NCBI GenBank assembly: GCA_902727915.1
Contig: CACVAU010000055.1
Coordinates: forward strand, 1 to 64,000
DNA: 64,000 bases
Direction of reading: 5' to 3'
Origin: an uncultured Sulfurovum sp.
GTDB taxonomy: Bacteria; Campylobacterota; Campylobacteria; Campylobacterales; Sulfurovaceae
The notes beneath the pieces were generated by a model that did no database searches, was not told the DNA's origin, and saw only the letters and a list, made by a program, of their open reading frames with translations. This document shows, piece after piece, positions 16,655 through 26,494 of the stretch. Every line of letters starts with the position of its first letter. Position 1 is the first letter of the stretch. A program made the position numbers and the translations under genes.

Positions 16655-18283
16655 TTACTTCTTTCCTATCTCATCAAGTTGTGCTATAAATGCTTTAGCA
16701 CTCTCATCATACAGATCAAATATAACATCTGCACCAGCCAATTTTAGTTGTCGATTCGTCTGTTTTGTGTCACTCAAAGCGATAATTTTACCATTAAATG
16801 GATTGACTTTCAAGGAAATGGCTAAATAATGGTTAATTGCCTCATCATCCATTGCGCAGATAATAAGATTATTAGATAACTCTTTTAAGGTTTCTAAATG
16901 CCCCTCATCTTCAAAATCGATCTGCATTACCTTATCGTCATTGCGTTCTACATTGTCATAAATTTCTATGTCTATACCAGAACCAATACACATATCCACC
17001 AAGTTTTTACTCTTTTGACCATAACCAAAAACAGAGATTTTCAATCTATTATTTTGTTGTAGCTGATTGATAATGTAATGATATGCACGGTTATGAATAA
17101 TCTCATAAGGGTCAATAATTTTGTCCGTGCCAATTGAATTATATTGAGAAGAAAGATGTTTATGGGTTATCCGTGAAAGCACTATAGAGTTTCTAGCATA
17201 ACTCTTGGCATTTAAAATAAAATGGATGTTATCAATATCTGAAGCTTTCAGTGTCAACATTGCCAAAATATTGGTTTTATGTTTGTAAATTTTTTGCATA
17301 ACTTCAACAGAACAACCATCCCCATAAATGGTCAGATGTGAAGAGTCAAATGCTTTAGAAATTTTCTCTTTATTCTCTTCTATCACCACACAGTTATAGT
17401 TGGTATGCTCTTTGATATGCAATGCAATACGCGATCCCAAATAACCATAACCATTTAAAATAACTACCTTGTCTAAATTATAAAGTGTATTAATACTTGA
17501 ATAAGTTCTCAACTCATCAAAACGTTCTGCAAAAGCAGAGACCATCACCGAAGTGACAAATGAGATCATCGCAATACCAAGAATAATCCCCACCATAGCG
17601 ATTATTTTACCCAAATCCGTTACAGGTGAAATATCTCCATAACCAACCGTAGAGACGGTAACCAATGCCCAATAAATAGCATCTAAAAATGAAGTAATAT
17701 TAGGATTTTTGTCATATTCAGCGATGTAAAGTACCGAAGCAAAAGAAAATACAACCGTGATAAGTATGTAACCTAAAAATTTAAATTCAAACTCTTTTTT
17801 GGAAAGGGCTTTAAGTAAGGTTTTCGCACCATAAAGATAATGATACAGCTTCAATAAACGCATAATTCTAAACTGAGGGAAAATAGCTAAAAGGTCAATA
17901 ATACCAGCTAAAGAAAAAATATATTTTAATTTACCATTAACAATTACCCAAAGCATTTGAGAGAGTGTACATTTTTTTCGCTCTTGCTCCAAAATTTGTT
18001 CATGTACATCCGAATAAATCCAAAAACGTGAAATATATTCAAGTAAAAAAATAAAAGAAATAAGCCAAATATCAATAAAAACAATCCATTCAGGAATGTC
18101 ATGTGTCTTATTAAAGACCATAATAAAAACAGAAAAAAGTATTAAAACAATCATAAATGAATCAAAATACTTTGTATAAGAAGTCTCCCTATTGGTTAAG
18201 AGTTCACGTAAAAACTTTTTTTTATGTTGATAAGATTCGTTACCTTTTAAACTGTGAGAAATGTTAATGAGCATTTTTTTCAT
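16655..18283 (-). CDS. Six-helix potassium channel with cytoplasmic RCK/TrkA-N domains
   Basis: A 542-residue voltage-gated-like K+ channel. Membrane helices span residues about 35-245, with the selectivity filter in ALVTVSTVGYGDISPV. A positively charged segment (FRIMRLLKLYHYLYGAKTLLKAL) looks like an S4 or S4-S5 linker, though with few regularly spaced arginines. The cytoplasmic part has two Rossmann-like RCK domains: VVILNGYGYLGSRIALHI with ENKEKISKAFDSSHLTIYGDG (first), and LKISVFGYGQKSKNLVDMC (second). RCK domains bind nucleotides or ions and gate the pore. It is upstream of and adjacent to gpsA, probably co-transcribed. Resembles E. coli Kch in outline, with an extra RCK domain. Confidence 0.9.
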   Translation of the reverse strand: MKKMLINISHSLKGNESYQHKKKFLRELLTNRETSYTKYFDSFMIVLILFSVFIMVFNKTHDIPEWIVFIDIWLISFIFLLEYISRFWIYSDVHEQILEQERKKCTLSQMLWVIVNGKLKYIFSLAGIIDLLAIFPQFRIMRLLKLYHYLYGAKTLLKALSKKEFEFKFLGYILITVVFSFASVLYIAEYDKNPNITSFLDAIYWALVTVSTVGYGDISPVTDLGKIIAMVGIILGIAMISFVTSVMVSAFAERFDELRTYSSINTLYNLDKVVILNGYGYLGSRIALHIKEHTNYNCVVIEENKEKISKAFDSSHLTIYGDGCSVEVMQKIYKHKTNILAMLTLKASDIDNIHFILNAKSYARNSIVLSRITHKHLSSQYNSIGTDKIIDPYEIIHNRAYHYIINQLQQNNRLKISVFGYGQKSKNLVDMCIGSGIDIEIYDNVERNDDKVMQIDFEDEGHLETLKELSNNLIICAMDDEAINHYLAISLKVNPFNGKIIALSDTKQTNRQLKLAGADVIFDLYDESAKAFIAQLDEIGKK

Positions 18284-18335
18284 GAGAGAATTATAGCTAA
18301 AGATAAGTAAAACAATATAATGTGTAATGGTTCCC

Positions 18336-18482
18336 TAGGTCGGACTGCCCCCTACCCAACAATGACCCCAATAACCAATATATCAACTTCTTCATGCTAT
18401 GTTTTTCACACCAACATTTACTTTTAATATTGTGCATTTATTTTATGCCTATTTTTATCGGACAGAGGGCAGTCCGACCTAC
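18336..18482. repeat. Inverted REP pair at the RAYT 3' side
   Basis: Two inverted hairpin units bracket an AT-rich core of about 100 bases. The inner unit, read on the minus strand from 18482, is GTAG followed by GTCGGAC-tgccctct-GTCCGAT; the outer unit at 18336 is a decayed copy (TAGGTCGGACTGCCCC then ACCCAAC). Sixteen bases of the two units pair with one mismatch. The TAG stop of the transposase gene (18479-18481) lies inside the GTAG foot of the inner unit. Confidence 0.85.
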
Positions 18483-18952
18483 GGTTTTTTGTAAAATGAT
18501 GAATATTTCCAATCATTTATATCGTCAACTAATCCATGCTTTATAGGATTAAATTGTATGTATTCCAAAGTTTTCAACAAATCTTTTTCATCTCTAATGG
18601 TATGCTCATAAAATCGCTCTTGCCATATACCTGCATGTCTTCGTCTATGTTTGGTATTACTAATCTCTAATTTAGATTCTTCTTTTAGTAACGGTTCCAA
18701 TCCATAGATAAACGTTCTTTTAATATACGAAATAATTTTAGAATACTCTTTTGAATGTTTAGGGGTAATTATCATGTGAAAATGGTCAGGTAAAATTACA
18801 ATAGCCTCTATCTTATAATCATATTTTGTTTTGCTCAATTTAAATGCACATCGAAGCGATTCAATATTATCAATCAAAATAGGTTTACGCCGATGCGTTA
18901 CAAGCGTCAAAAAATAGCTATGATTATTTAAATACATTCGTTTATACTGCAT
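18479..18952 (-). CDS. REP-associated tyrosine transposase (RAYT, IS200-like Y1)
   Basis: A 157-residue HUH-type single-strand DNA transposase related to IS200/IS605 TnpA. The HUH motif is HFH at residues 57-59 (VILPDHFHMIITP), and Tyr76 in ISYIKRTF is the candidate nucleophile. The C-terminal block IWQERFYEHTIRDEKDLLKTLEYIQFNPIKHGLV is the RAYT signature that separates these from IS200 transposases. RAYTs bind and cleave REP hairpins that carry a 5' GTAG-type tetranucleotide; exactly such repeats lie on both sides here. The gene appears intact. The ATG at 18952 lacks an ideal ribosome site. It stands alone between inverted repeats and is absent elsewhere in the window. Confidence 0.92.
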   Translation of the reverse strand: MQYKRMYLNNHSYFLTLVTHRRKPILIDNIESLRCAFKLSKTKYDYKIEAIVILPDHFHMIITPKHSKEYSKIISYIKRTFIYGLEPLLKEESKLEISNTKHRRRHAGIWQERFYEHTIRDEKDLLKTLEYIQFNPIKHGLVDDINDWKYSSFYKKP

Positions 18953-19014
18953 AAAAATACTTTAACAAAAAAGAATTAAAATAGTTAATAATATGTCAAA
19001 TTGTAATAAAACGC

Positions 19015-19161
19015 GTAGGTCGGGCTGCCCCCTGCCCGACAAAACAGGCATAAAACAAATGCAAAAAGTACAAAACCAAAAATGGCATAAAAAGCATCAA
19101 ATCAAGAATTTAGCATATTTGCCATTGGAACACATGTCGGGCAGAGGGTAGCCCGACCTAC
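19015..19161. repeat. Inverted REP pair at the RAYT 5' side
   Basis: Two nearly perfect inverted 26-base units: GTAG plus GTCGGGC-tgccccct-GCCCGAC at 19015-19040, and its complement with two changes at 19136-19161. The core of about 95 bases is AT-rich. Each unit is itself a stable hairpin with GTAG at its foot; together they form a BIME-like element. This pair is the best preserved in the window. Confidence 0.9.
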
Positions 19162-19179
19162 AGCTTTCCTTCATAAAGG

Positions 19180-19377
19180 TCATAAATTAGGAAATGCTAG
19201 ATCATAATCATTCCATTCTATCGCACCATATTCAAGGTTGAACTTTTGAAACATATTTTTGTCTTGATATTTTTGAATCTCAGGATGAGAAGAGTTTAAA
19301 ATAAAATCTTGAAAATCAACAGTATTCTCTTTTCCATCAATATATTTTGCTTGTTCAATCGAGATATACTTTTTCAT
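19180..19377 (-). CDS. Small DUF2442-like protein
   Basis: A 65-residue protein whose second half (HPEIQKYQDKNMFQKFNLEYGAIEWNDYDLAFPNL) matches the pattern of DUF2442 proteins, where a L-D-x-x-x-F-x-x-F segment leads to an I-x-W-x-x-x-x-D-L ending. DUF2442 members often pair with DUF4160 proteins in toxin-antitoxin-like modules, but no such partner is adjacent. The start (ATG at 19377) has a modest AAAGGTAAACTAA ribosome site. It is flanked on both sides by REP units, so it may have become isolated from its partner. Confidence 0.6.
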   Translation of the reverse strand: MKKYISIEQAKYIDGKENTVDFQDFILNSSHPEIQKYQDKNMFQKFNLEYGAIEWNDYDLAFPNL

Positions 19378-19423
19378 AATTTAGTTTACCTTTCTTTGAA
19401 TTTTTATGCATTGTAATAAACAC

Positions 19424-19447
19424 GTAAGTCGAGCTGCCCTCTGCCCA
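19424..19447 (+). repeat. Solitary decayed REP unit
   Basis: GTAAGTCGAGCTGCCCTCTGCCC resembles the REP unit at 19015 but with changes in both the GTAG foot and the stem. The bases before it (ttgtaataaa, then acgta) also match those before the 19015 unit, so a longer segment was copied. Confidence 0.7.
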
Positions 19448-19548
19448 AAATTTGTTACAATGACTAAGATATAAGTATCTACATTTGATATTTACACAAA
19501 ATATTAATTGAATCAATTTTTTAAAAATATGAAACCTTTTATTTTATT

Positions 19549-21159
19549 TTATTTTATTTTATGAGTTTCAAATAATTGTAAAGCATATTCAATATTTTCT
19601 TTTTTAAAACTATCTGTTTCTTTATTCATCCACTCCTCTAAAGCTCCAAAAAAATAATGTCTTAACTCTTTATGAATATTTTTCCACTCATTAATTTCTT
19701 CTTCAATTTCTTCCTTAGACTTATATTTACTATTTGCTATATTTTGTAATATTTTTAACATTCTATATTTTGAAAATTCTTCACTATTCTTTTTTTCTAA
19801 AGCTAAATATTCTTTTTCAAATTCAAGAGGGAATTGTTCATTAGATATTAAAAAAATTCTGAAAAGGTTAACATATAACCACTCATTTTTACTTATTTCT
19901 AAAGAATGATAATACCATTTTTTTGCATCTTCATACTTTTGTTGCATTAAAAAAATTGAACCAATATTATTATAGGCTAATTCAAGATCAGGATTTATTT
20001 CAATAGCTTTTTTATTATATACAATAGCTTTTTTATAAAGTTCTACTTTATTTTCAAAATATGCTTTATTTCTAGTAGCATATCCCAAGCTAATATATGC
20101 TTCATAATTATATTCGTCTAATTCTAAAGCTTTTGTTGCTAGTTCAATTGCTTTCTTGTAATTTTGTTTTTCAACATTATAAATTTTAGCTTTAGCTGTA
20201 TAACCAAGAGGACTCTCTGGCAAATATTCTATAACTTGATTAAATGAGCTTATTGCCTTATCAAATAAGTTTTGCTTATCTGCAATTAATCCTTCTAAGT
20301 AATATAATGCTCCTCTTTCTGAGCCACTATATTTATCTTTATCTAATAATTTTTGAACTAAGCTCAAAGCTAACTTATACTCCTTACTTGCTATATAAAA
20401 AAGTATAATTTTTTTATAATCTTGTATAGTTCTTTTATTTAATGATTTACTTTTAATTCCCTTTATTTGGTATTCAAAATATTGTTTATCTTCTATAGAA
20501 AATTCTGTATCAAATACATCATTTTCCATAATTTTTGAAGATAAATTATCTAAGACCTCATTCCCTCTTTCTTCAAGTTCTTCTTTCAGAACTTTAACTT
20601 CATTATTAGACTTTTTCTGTAACTGTTCCATTTCTCTTTGTAGTTTTTCTATTTTAACTTCATACTTTTTTAACAATAACTCAACTTTATTACCTGTATC
20701 TTCATATATTTCACTTTGAACTCTATCAATTTTACTATTCATAAAATCTTTAGCTTCATTATCAATCCACTTATCTATTTCTTTTTCAGCCTCTTCTTTA
20801 GCAGCCAACTTAGCTTCCTTATAACTCCTAAATGTAATAATAATGACAAGAACAGTCATAAAAATACCAAACATACCAATCACACTAGATATAACCGTAT
20901 CACTTTTATCTAAGTAGTTACCAAAGTGTTCAAGACTATTACCAAGATCATCAATTCGATCATTACTTGCTTCTCTTTTATCATTTAACCTTTCAACCTC
21001 TATTTTTAGTCCCTTATTCTCTTTAATTAAAGTATCTAATTTTTTTTGTATTACTACAATAGTCTTTTGAGTTTGAATAACAGATTGATTTAAATCAGAA
21101 GCATAAATATTACAGCTAAAAAAAACTAACAACAACACTTTTTTTATAAACTTATACAT
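19549..21159 (-). CDS. Membrane-anchored coiled-coil/TPR protein coupled to an OLD-like ATPase
   Basis: About 536 residues. A signal peptide or first helix (FIKKVLLLVFFSCNIYAS) is followed by a coiled coil (residues 30-70), a second membrane helix (VIGMFGIFMTVLVIIITF), another long Lys/Glu-rich coiled coil (about 115-200), and tetratricopeptide repeats over the last 300 residues (GALYYLEGLIADKQNLFDKAISSFNQVI, AYISLGYATRNKAYFENKVELYKKAI, AYNNIGSIFLMQQKYEDAKKWY). The frame extends to 21195, overlapping the ATPase stop as ATGA, but ATG at 21159 has AAGGA ten bases upstream and starts directly with the signal peptide. No enzyme motif is seen. Coupling to the ATPase gene suggests a shared task. 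Confidence 0.7.
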   Translation of the reverse strand: MYKFIKKVLLLVFFSCNIYASDLNQSVIQTQKTIVVIQKKLDTLIKENKGLKIEVERLNDKREASNDRIDDLGNSLEHFGNYLDKSDTVISSVIGMFGIFMTVLVIIITFRSYKEAKLAAKEEAEKEIDKWIDNEAKDFMNSKIDRVQSEIYEDTGNKVELLLKKYEVKIEKLQREMEQLQKKSNNEVKVLKEELEERGNEVLDNLSSKIMENDVFDTEFSIEDKQYFEYQIKGIKSKSLNKRTIQDYKKIILFYIASKEYKLALSLVQKLLDKDKYSGSERGALYYLEGLIADKQNLFDKAISSFNQVIEYLPESPLGYTAKAKIYNVEKQNYKKAIELATKALELDEYNYEAYISLGYATRNKAYFENKVELYKKAIVYNKKAIEINPDLELAYNNIGSIFLMQQKYEDAKKWYYHSLEISKNEWLYVNLFRIFLISNEQFPLEFEKEYLALEKKNSEEFSKYRMLKILQNIANSKYKSKEEIEEEINEWKNIHKELRHYFFGALEEWMNKETDSFKKENIEYALQLFETHKIK

Positions 21160-21191
21160 TACAAATTTTTCCTTTTTTAATTTATTTTTTA

Positions 21192-22736
21192 TCATCTCAA
21201 TGATATAGCTTGATATGTCAACCCCTCCCCACCAAAAAACCGAACCAACCCATCAATAACCCTCATCTTAGCCAACTCCTCACTAAGCCCTATCTCAGTA
21301 GCAATAACCCTAAACAAACCATGATGGTCTTCTAAAGAAATTTCATTGGCTATAAATGAACAAAACTCATCACTGTCATCAACAGAACGCACATACTCCT
21401 CAGAACCTTTTAGCTTGGCGAGTATGAACTTTTCAGGGGCATTGTCTCCAGGGAATTTAGCAAAAAACTTTTTACTTACCTCCTCATATACAACCTCATC
21501 AAAAAGTTCTCCTTTGTAGCTTTTTAACATATGATTTTTATACCACCCACGTAGTTCTTTATTAGTTAAGTCACCATCTGCGATTGCTATGGCATTACCT
21601 ATGTCATTATTACGATAATGCGTTCCTATCATACGAACAAGATTCTCTTTACTTCCAACTTCTAAAACATGTATACGTTTACGAACAGAACTGCTTAACA
21701 ATGCTTCTAAAATGCTCTTAGCCACCTTGTCTTCTACGTAAACCGTAAGCTCTTTCACACACTCACCCGTTAACTCGGTAAACGCCAACTCACTACTTGG
21801 CTTGTACATCACCTCTAAGGTATCACTTGGTTTTCGTAAGAGTATTCGACCCTCTTTAGGCATGGCATCAAAAAGAAAAGGAGAATGCGTGGTGAAGATG
21901 AGTTGTAATTTTTTGGCATAGACAATCTCAAACAGCTTTTCTATAAGTTTCTTTTGTGCCTTTGGGTGTAAACCCAACTCTAACTCTTCTATGAGGACTA
22001 TGCTGTAGTTTGGTAACTGCGTTATACGACTTATCATCGCAATGATAACCTCTTCACCAGCTCCCATGTTGAAGTTACTGTAACTAAGACCGTTCGCAAG
22101 GTTTATACTGTTCAAATCAAAATTGACTTTGGCAGAGCTGTTTACCTCTACTGAGTCTAAGGGTTTGTTTAAAATATTTTTAATCATTGTCGTACTCTCT
22201 GGGGAGATTGAAGTACTCGTAAAAGTTGCAGAGTTGGAACCAAAAGTATTTTTAATCATCGCGAACTCATGAGCAGGAATAACCCTTGAAACCCCATAAA
22301 AATCCGTAGGACGTTCAGGGCGACGATTATAAGAACTCCAGTTTTTACCTTTTTTAAGCGTATGAGTTAAGGTTGCTATTTTTTTTCTGCGAGGTATATC
22401 GTACTCATAACTTATGGTAGAACCTACAGATTTATCTTCACCTTTAAAATGAATGAAGAAGTCACGAAAGGTATAGTAAGGCTTAGCTTTTTTGGAGTTT
22501 GAAAAACGGTAAGGTTTATGGTTCTTGTCACTGTTATGATAAAGACAAGCAATGAGTTGAAGGATGGTTGTTTTACCAATCCCATTGGTTCCAGCTATGG
22601 CTGTGATGGGATAATTAAACTCAATAGAGACATCTTTAACCCCTCGTAAACCCACTTCATTAAACGTAATACTCTTTAACTTCTGAGAAAAATAAGGTGT
22701 CTCCCACTTTTCTGCTAACTCTTCTCTTATTCCCAT
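21192..22736 (-). CDS. OLD-like ATPase with C-terminal TOPRIM-type nuclease domain
   Basis: About 514 residues. The N-terminal ABC/SMC-type ATPase has Walker A GTNGIGKTTI, a divergent signature NMGAGEE, Walker B YSIVLIEELELGLHP and an H-loop FTTHSPFLFD. From about residue 340 comes a TOPRIM-like fold: VYVEDKVAKSILEALL with the catalytic Glu, and AIAIADGDL with the DxD pair. This is the plan of the OLD (overcoming lysogenisation defect) nucleases, several of which act in phage defence with a partner (for example Gabija GajA). ATG at 22736 follows AGGGA; an ATG five codons upstream has no ribosome site. Downstream and overlapping is the TPR membrane protein, in place of the UvrD-like helicase of Gabija. 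Confidence 0.8.
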   Translation of the reverse strand: MGIREELAEKWETPYFSQKLKSITFNEVGLRGVKDVSIEFNYPITAIAGTNGIGKTTILQLIACLYHNSDKNHKPYRFSNSKKAKPYYTFRDFFIHFKGEDKSVGSTISYEYDIPRRKKIATLTHTLKKGKNWSSYNRRPERPTDFYGVSRVIPAHEFAMIKNTFGSNSATFTSTSISPESTTMIKNILNKPLDSVEVNSSAKVNFDLNSINLANGLSYSNFNMGAGEEVIIAMISRITQLPNYSIVLIEELELGLHPKAQKKLIEKLFEIVYAKKLQLIFTTHSPFLFDAMPKEGRILLRKPSDTLEVMYKPSSELAFTELTGECVKELTVYVEDKVAKSILEALLSSSVRKRIHVLEVGSKENLVRMIGTHYRNNDIGNAIAIADGDLTNKELRGWYKNHMLKSYKGELFDEVVYEEVSKKFFAKFPGDNAPEKFILAKLKGSEEYVRSVDDSDEFCSFIANEISLEDHHGLFRVIATEIGLSEELAKMRVIDGLVRFFGGEGLTYQAISLR

Positions 22737-22920
22737 GTACTTCCCTAACATTTACTAATATTAATAATATAGGAATAGATATAAAACAATAATAAAGTCA
22801 GAAAGATATGAAAAATAAAATGCTGAATAGACCAACTATCAAGCTCTACGGCTATTTAAAAGAATGAAATATAATAATTTATGTGATATTTGAAAAGAAG
22901 AAAATTTAACTTAATACTAA

Positions 22921-22939
22921 AGGGTGAAAAGCTCACCCT
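22921..22939 (-). terminator. Terminator after gatB
   Basis: A perfect seven-base stem (AGGGTGA/TCACCCT) with a five-base loop lies 13 bases past the gatB stop; on the minus strand it is followed by TTTAGTATTAAG. Confidence 0.7.
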
Positions 22940-22951
22940 CTAAACGCTCAC

Positions 22952-24379
22952 TTAAGAAAGACGCTCTTTAAGAAGCTCGTTCACCTTCTGAGGGTTCGCA
23001 GCACCTTTAGAAGCTTTCATAGTTTGACCCACAAAGAAACCAAAGAGCTTCTCTTTACCACCTTTAAACTGCTCAACTTTTTCAGGGTTTGCAGCGATAA
23101 TTCCGTCAATAATCTCTAAAATAGCACCATCATCTGAAACCTGTGCAAGACCCATAGAGTCGATAAGACCATCAATGTCTTTGTCTTCTTCTATAAGTAC
23201 ATCTAAAATCTCTTTTGCACCTTTTCCAGAAATGGTTCCATCATCAATCTTAGAAACCAACTCACCCAACTTTGCAGCAGACACAGGAGAAGTCGTAATG
23301 TCAAACTCAGTCTTTTTAAGACGACCCAATAACTCTGTGGTTAACCAGTTTACAGCGTTCTTAGGTGACGCACCTGTCGCTAACATATCTTCAAAGTAAT
23401 ATGCCAACTCTTTTTCAGAACAGATAACCAAAGCATCGTATCTTTTAACACCTAATTCTTCAGTATAACGCTTTATTTTTGCATCTGGAAGTTCAGGCAT
23501 TTGAAGTGCTTCATCTATCATCTCTTGGCTTACGACCAAAGGTCGTAAATCAGGATCTGGGAAGTAACGATAATCAGCAGCTTCCTCTTTCCCTCTCATA
23601 GACTTAGTTACACCCTCATCAACATTCCATAAACGTGTCTCTTGAAAAACTTCTTGCTCATAAACACCATCTTCATACGCTTCACTTTGTCGCTGTACTT
23701 CATAAGCAATGGCAGCTTCTACAAAACGAAATGAGTTAATATTTTTAATCTCAACTCTTGTTCCAAACTCTGCTTGACCTTTTGGACGAACTGAAACGTT
23801 CACATCACATCTAAACGATCCCTCTTGCATGTTTGCATCTGAAATGTCTAAGTAACGTACTGTTGAATGAAGTTTCTTTAAAAAAGCCACAGCTTCTTCC
23901 GAACTTCGCATGTCTGGGTTTGAAACAATCTCAAGTAGAGGCGTACCAGCACGGTTAAGGTCAACTTTTGAATGGCTTCCATCATGAATGTTCTTACCAG
24001 CATCAGCTTCAAGGTGTGCTTGTGTCATCCCAATACGTTTTTGTGTTCCATCTTTCAGGTCAATAAACACTTCACCATTTTGTACAATGGCATTACTCAG
24101 CTGAGTAATCTGATAAGCAGAAGGACTGTCAGGATAAAAGTATGATTTTCTGTCAAAGTTTGAACTATGCACCACATCAGCATTAATCGCATAACCAAGT
24201 CTCATGGCTTTTATGGCTGCCGTTTTGTTTACCACAGGCAAAGCCCCTGGAAGTGCTAAACATGTAGGACAAGTGTTTGTATTTTGATGCTCTGCAAAGC
24301 TTGTTGGACAAGCACAAAATAGTTTTGTTTTAGTATTAAGTTGAACGTGGACTTCAAGACCAATGACGGTTTCAAACAT
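22952..24379 (-). CDS. gatB: Aspartyl/glutamyl-tRNA(Asn/Gln) amidotransferase subunit B
   Basis: A 475-residue subunit of the GatCAB complex, which amidates mischarged Glu-tRNA(Gln) and Asp-tRNA(Asn). Signatures are [20 protein letters not shown], the zinc-site cysteines ([23 protein letters not shown]), [25 protein letters not shown], and [15 protein letters not shown]. The C-terminal YqeY-like tail ends in [21 protein letters not shown]. gatA and gatC are not in the window, as is common in this phylum where the genes are scattered. ATG at 24379. A clear hairpin terminator follows. Confidence 0.97.
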   Translation of the reverse strand: MFETVIGLEVHVQLNTKTKLFCACPTSFAEHQNTNTCPTCLALPGALPVVNKTAAIKAMRLGYAINADVVHSSNFDRKSYFYPDSPSAYQITQLSNAIVQNGEVFIDLKDGTQKRIGMTQAHLEADAGKNIHDGSHSKVDLNRAGTPLLEIVSNPDMRSSEEAVAFLKKLHSTVRYLDISDANMQEGSFRCDVNVSVRPKGQAEFGTRVEIKNINSFRFVEAAIAYEVQRQSEAYEDGVYEQEVFQETRLWNVDEGVTKSMRGKEEAADYRYFPDPDLRPLVVSQEMIDEALQMPELPDAKIKRYTEELGVKRYDALVICSEKELAYYFEDMLATGASPKNAVNWLTTELLGRLKKTEFDITTSPVSAAKLGELVSKIDDGTISGKGAKEILDVLIEEDKDIDGLIDSMGLAQVSDDGAILEIIDGIIAANPEKVEQFKGGKEKLFGFFVGQTMKASKGAANPQKVNELLKERLS

Positions 24380-24439
24380 TATGGGTGTACCTTCTTTTAT
24401 ATCTATCTAAATATTTCGCGTATTATAGCTTTTGTTTGG

Positions 24440-26410
24440 TTAAGCCTCTATACCATAAAGCTTCAACAAACTCTCAACCTTCGGCTCTCTACCTAACCAC
24501 TGTTTATAAAGGCTAGACATATCTTCAGAACCACCTTTGTTTAAGATGTAGTGTAAATAACCATCTGCTTTTTCTTGGTTAAACCCAGCTTCTTCATCCA
24601 AACACTCATAAAAGGCATCAGCACTTAAAACTTCTGCCCATTTGTACGAGTAGTAACCAGCAGCATAGCCACCAGCAAAAATATGGGCAAAACCATTTTG
24701 AAACTTATTGTACTCTGGAACTTCAAGTAAAGCTGTTGTTTCACGAATACCGTTCAATAACGCTTGTACCTCATCCCCTTGGTAAAGCTCTTTATGAAGG
24801 TTAAAGTCAAACAGTGAAAACTCAACTTGACGTAAAATTCCTAAAGCAGCTTGGTAGTTTTTTGTGTCTTTAATTTTGTCTAAAAGCTCATCTGACATTG
24901 GCTCAGCTGTCTCATGATGAAATGCAAAACGCTTTAAAATAGGTTTTTGATAAGAAAATGCTTCTAGGAACTGTGAAGGAAACTCTATCACATCCCATGC
25001 AACCCCATTGATTCCTGAAACTGAACGCTCTTTACACGTACCAAAAAGGTGGTGAATAGCATGTCCCATCTCATGGAACAGTGTTACCACATCATCATGT
25101 CTAAGTAAAGAAGGATTCTCTTCAGTCGATGGTGAGAAGTTACAAACTATAAACGCTGTCGGTAAATGCTGTTCACCTTGTGCATCCACATAATGTGTCT
25201 CCCAATCATGCATCCATGCACCACCACGTTTGCTCTCTCTTGCTTCAAGGTCACAGTAGATTCGACCTGCTAATTTATTACTCCCATCTTTACCCAATTT
25301 ATAGATATCAAAAGGTTGTACTTTTTCATTCCATGTTGTCGCATCTGAAGCTTTAAACTCAACCGAGAAAAGTTCAGAAACCACATCCAACATACCTCTC
25401 AGTACTTTTGACTGTTCAAAATAAGGCTTGGTCATAGAGTCATCAAAATCAAACTTCTCTTTCTTCAATTTCTCAGAGTAATACGCCACATCAAAACCTT
25501 GTAAGTCCTCAATGCCATCTGTCTTAAGTGCAAATGCTTTTAACTCTTCCAACTCTTCTTTGGCTTGTGGCAATGCTTTAACAGCCAACTCTTCTAAGAA
25601 CTTCGTTACATCTTCGGTGTTATCAGCATCTTTAGTTGCTAATGAATAGGCAGAAAAACTCTCAAAACCAAGTAGTTTCGCTTTTTTCTGACGTAAGTCA
25701 AGAAGCTCATCAATCACCTCTGCATTTTCAGGTGCTCTTGACGCATAAGCTTTTGCCATCTCTTGACGATGCTCACGCGATGTTCCGTAAGTCATGTAAG
25801 CCAAGTAAGAAGGAATCTGTAAAGTAAATTTATAAACTGTTTTACCATCAACTTCTGTTCGAGCCAATGCCAAGTCACTCTCTGGAATCTCAGCTACAGC
25901 TTTTTCATCTTCCACTATCATCTCAAACGCATTGGTGGCATTCAATAAGTTTTGCGAAAAGTTATTACCCAGTTCAGAAAGTTTCAACTCGATGGCTTCA
26001 AGTTCTTTCTTCTGCTCCAACGGTAAGTCTGCCCCAGAAAGCACAAAACCACGAATGTCATGCTCCACGACTCTACTCGCCTCTGCATCATCAGTTTTTA
26101 TCTTCTTTATCTTTTCAAATAGGGCTTCATTTTGAGCAACGGTACTTGAAAACTTAGAGAGTTGAGGTAAAGACTCCTCATACGCCTTTTGTGTGGCTTC
26201 TGAGTTCTCTACCGAGTTCAAATGTGAAAGTGGTGTAAAAAAGCTTCCCAACTCTTCATCTAAATCTTGTAATGGTTTCATCACAAGTTCATAGCTCTCA
26301 TCGTCACTCTTTGTAATACTATCAATACGCTCTAACTGCGAAGCCAACATAGCTTCCAAATCTTTTGGAAACTGTTCTAAGTTATCTATTTTAAATTCTT
26401 GAAATTGCAT
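24440..26410 (-). CDS. prlC: M3-family oligopeptidase (oligopeptidase A type)
   Basis: A 656-residue cytosolic zinc metallopeptidase of the thimet/oligopeptidase A family, which degrades short peptides including cleaved signal peptides. The zinc motif is LFHEMGHAIHHLFG (HExxH), followed by the conserved block GVAWDVIEFPSQFLEAF with the third ligand Glu. Other family segments: HDWETHYVDAQGE, and near the end GGYAAGYYSYKWAEVLSADAF. Length is close to E. coli OpdA (680). ATG at 26410. Single gene 60 bases upstream of gatB; the restriction gene ends 84 bases before it. Confidence 0.93.
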   Translation of the reverse strand: MQFQEFKIDNLEQFPKDLEAMLASQLERIDSITKSDDESYELVMKPLQDLDEELGSFFTPLSHLNSVENSEATQKAYEESLPQLSKFSSTVAQNEALFEKIKKIKTDDAEASRVVEHDIRGFVLSGADLPLEQKKELEAIELKLSELGNNFSQNLLNATNAFEMIVEDEKAVAEIPESDLALARTEVDGKTVYKFTLQIPSYLAYMTYGTSREHRQEMAKAYASRAPENAEVIDELLDLRQKKAKLLGFESFSAYSLATKDADNTEDVTKFLEELAVKALPQAKEELEELKAFALKTDGIEDLQGFDVAYYSEKLKKEKFDFDDSMTKPYFEQSKVLRGMLDVVSELFSVEFKASDATTWNEKVQPFDIYKLGKDGSNKLAGRIYCDLEARESKRGGAWMHDWETHYVDAQGEQHLPTAFIVCNFSPSTEENPSLLRHDDVVTLFHEMGHAIHHLFGTCKERSVSGINGVAWDVIEFPSQFLEAFSYQKPILKRFAFHHETAEPMSDELLDKIKDTKNYQAALGILRQVEFSLFDFNLHKELYQGDEVQALLNGIRETTALLEVPEYNKFQNGFAHIFAGGYAAGYYSYKWAEVLSADAFYECLDEEAGFNQEKADGYLHYILNKGGSEDMSSLYKQWLGREPKVESLLKLYGIEA

Positions 26411-26494
26411 TTATTTTCCTATTTGTGTATTATTTGGATTATAGCTAAAGTAGCTAATAAATCTTTTTTGTAAATCTAAAGCCTAAAGAATCTT

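Noticed and set aside
18336..19161. The RAYT region as an IS200/IS605 insertion sequence
   Set aside because: The C-terminal signature is of the RAYT type, there is no TnpB gene, and the flanks are inverted REP pairs rather than the left- and right-end hairpins of an IS element.
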